Shown here: one piece after another, positions 16,326-16,708 of the stretch | How the letters are laid out: the number at the start of each line of letters is the position of its first letter | How positions within the stretch are numbered: the stretch's first letter is position 1 | Assembly (NCBI GenBank): GCA_046314755.1 | Contig: JBKDBG010000007.1 | Span: 1 to 16,708, forward strand | Length of the DNA stretch: 16,708 nucleotides | Source: UBA6183 sp046314755 | GTDB taxonomy: Bacteria > Bacteroidota > Bacteroidia > UKL13-3 | Reading direction: 5' to 3' | The notes under the pieces: model-generated | The model's database searches: none | Seen by the model: only the letters and a program-made list of their open reading frames with translations | What the model was told of the DNA's origin: nothing | Made by a program: the position numbers and the translations under genes

Positions 16326-16708
16326 ATGATGAAAACAATATTAACAGTTCTGTCTTTTGTATTATCGGTTGCAAGCTTTAGTCATCTAAACGCTCAAGTT
16401 ACATATTTTGGCCCAACGGTAGGTTATAACTTTTACAATTCCCATGCACGCTTGGCATCTCTTGTTGGAGATGAGAATGTTTTTAATGCTCCGGGATTAA
16501 ATTATGGAATAATGGTTCAGAAATATATTTCCAATAAATCATGGCATAGATTAGGGTTAACTTATTCGCAATATTCATCAAAAGTTATGGATCAAAATTA
16601 TACTTATAGTTTTGATAATCCGGGCGGTTGGAGTTCAAATTCCATCAATGATTTAATGGTGAATTTTGAAGGTAACGTTTATGCATTAAATTATGATATG
16701 GGCTATAT
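16326..16708 (+). CDS. Probable outer-membrane beta-barrel protein (3' end outside window)
   Basis: The reading frame is open from the ATG at 16326 to the window edge, about 127 codons. A second ATG follows at 16329 and could equally be the start. The N-terminus is a clear signal peptide (KTILTVLSFVLSVASF, likely cut before QVTYFGP at N-A-Q). The mature part alternates aromatic and polar residues (YFGPTVGYNFYNS, GLNYGIMVQKYIS, RLGLTYSQYSS, VYALNYDMGY), as in Bacteroidota outer-membrane beta-barrel proteins. It starts only 7 bases after the transglutaminase-like paralogue, so it belongs to the same operon. A specific function cannot be given from this fragment. Confidence 0.72.
   Translation, partial: MMKTILTVLSFVLSVASFSHLNAQVTYFGPTVGYNFYNSHARLASLVGDENVFNAPGLNYGIMVQKYISNKSWHRLGLTYSQYSSKVMDQNYTYSFDNPGGWSSNSINDLMVNFEGNVYALNYDMGY

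Overview
The window looks like chromosomal DNA of a member of the Bacteroidota: AT-rich, with TAnnTTTG-type promoter elements, almost no Shine-Dalgarno sequences, a type IX secretion (T9SS) C-terminal sorting domain, a LytTR regulator, and DUF3857/transglutaminase-type envelope proteins. The genus cannot be told from the sequence. No tRNA, rRNA, insertion sequence, phage gene or CRISPR array was seen, and no gene-free stretch exceeds about 120 bases.

Left part (1-8240, + strand): the 3' end of a LytTR-type response regulator, a 95-base gap holding an 8-bp inverted repeat, then a single 7.8-kb gene for a 2599-residue secreted protein. That protein has a signal peptide, four long modules of predicted right-handed beta-helix separated by three CARDB-like beta-sandwich linkers, a pre-sorting beta domain, a fibronectin-like domain and a type A T9SS sorting domain. 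It is most likely exported, then anchored on or released from the outer surface. A strong hairpin closes it and probably also serves the convergent gene.

Middle part (8238-11789, - strand): typA/bipA, encoding a ribosome-associated GTPase, is transcribed first and ends in its own hairpin terminator. It is followed by a gene for a B12-binding-domain radical SAM protein of the DUF4080 type. These two look like ordinary core or housekeeping genes.

Right part (11908 to window end, + strand): a tight three-gene run with gaps of 19 and 7 bases, diverging from typA. It encodes a lipoprotein with an intact transglutaminase-like Cys-His-Asp triad, a periplasmic paralogue in which all three triad positions are replaced, and the start of a probable outer-membrane beta-barrel protein cut by the window edge. 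The three probably act together in the cell envelope; the substrate is unknown. This active/inactive pair is the most interesting feature here, followed by the modular architecture of the giant surface protein. I see no clear sign of a wholly new defence or mobile system.
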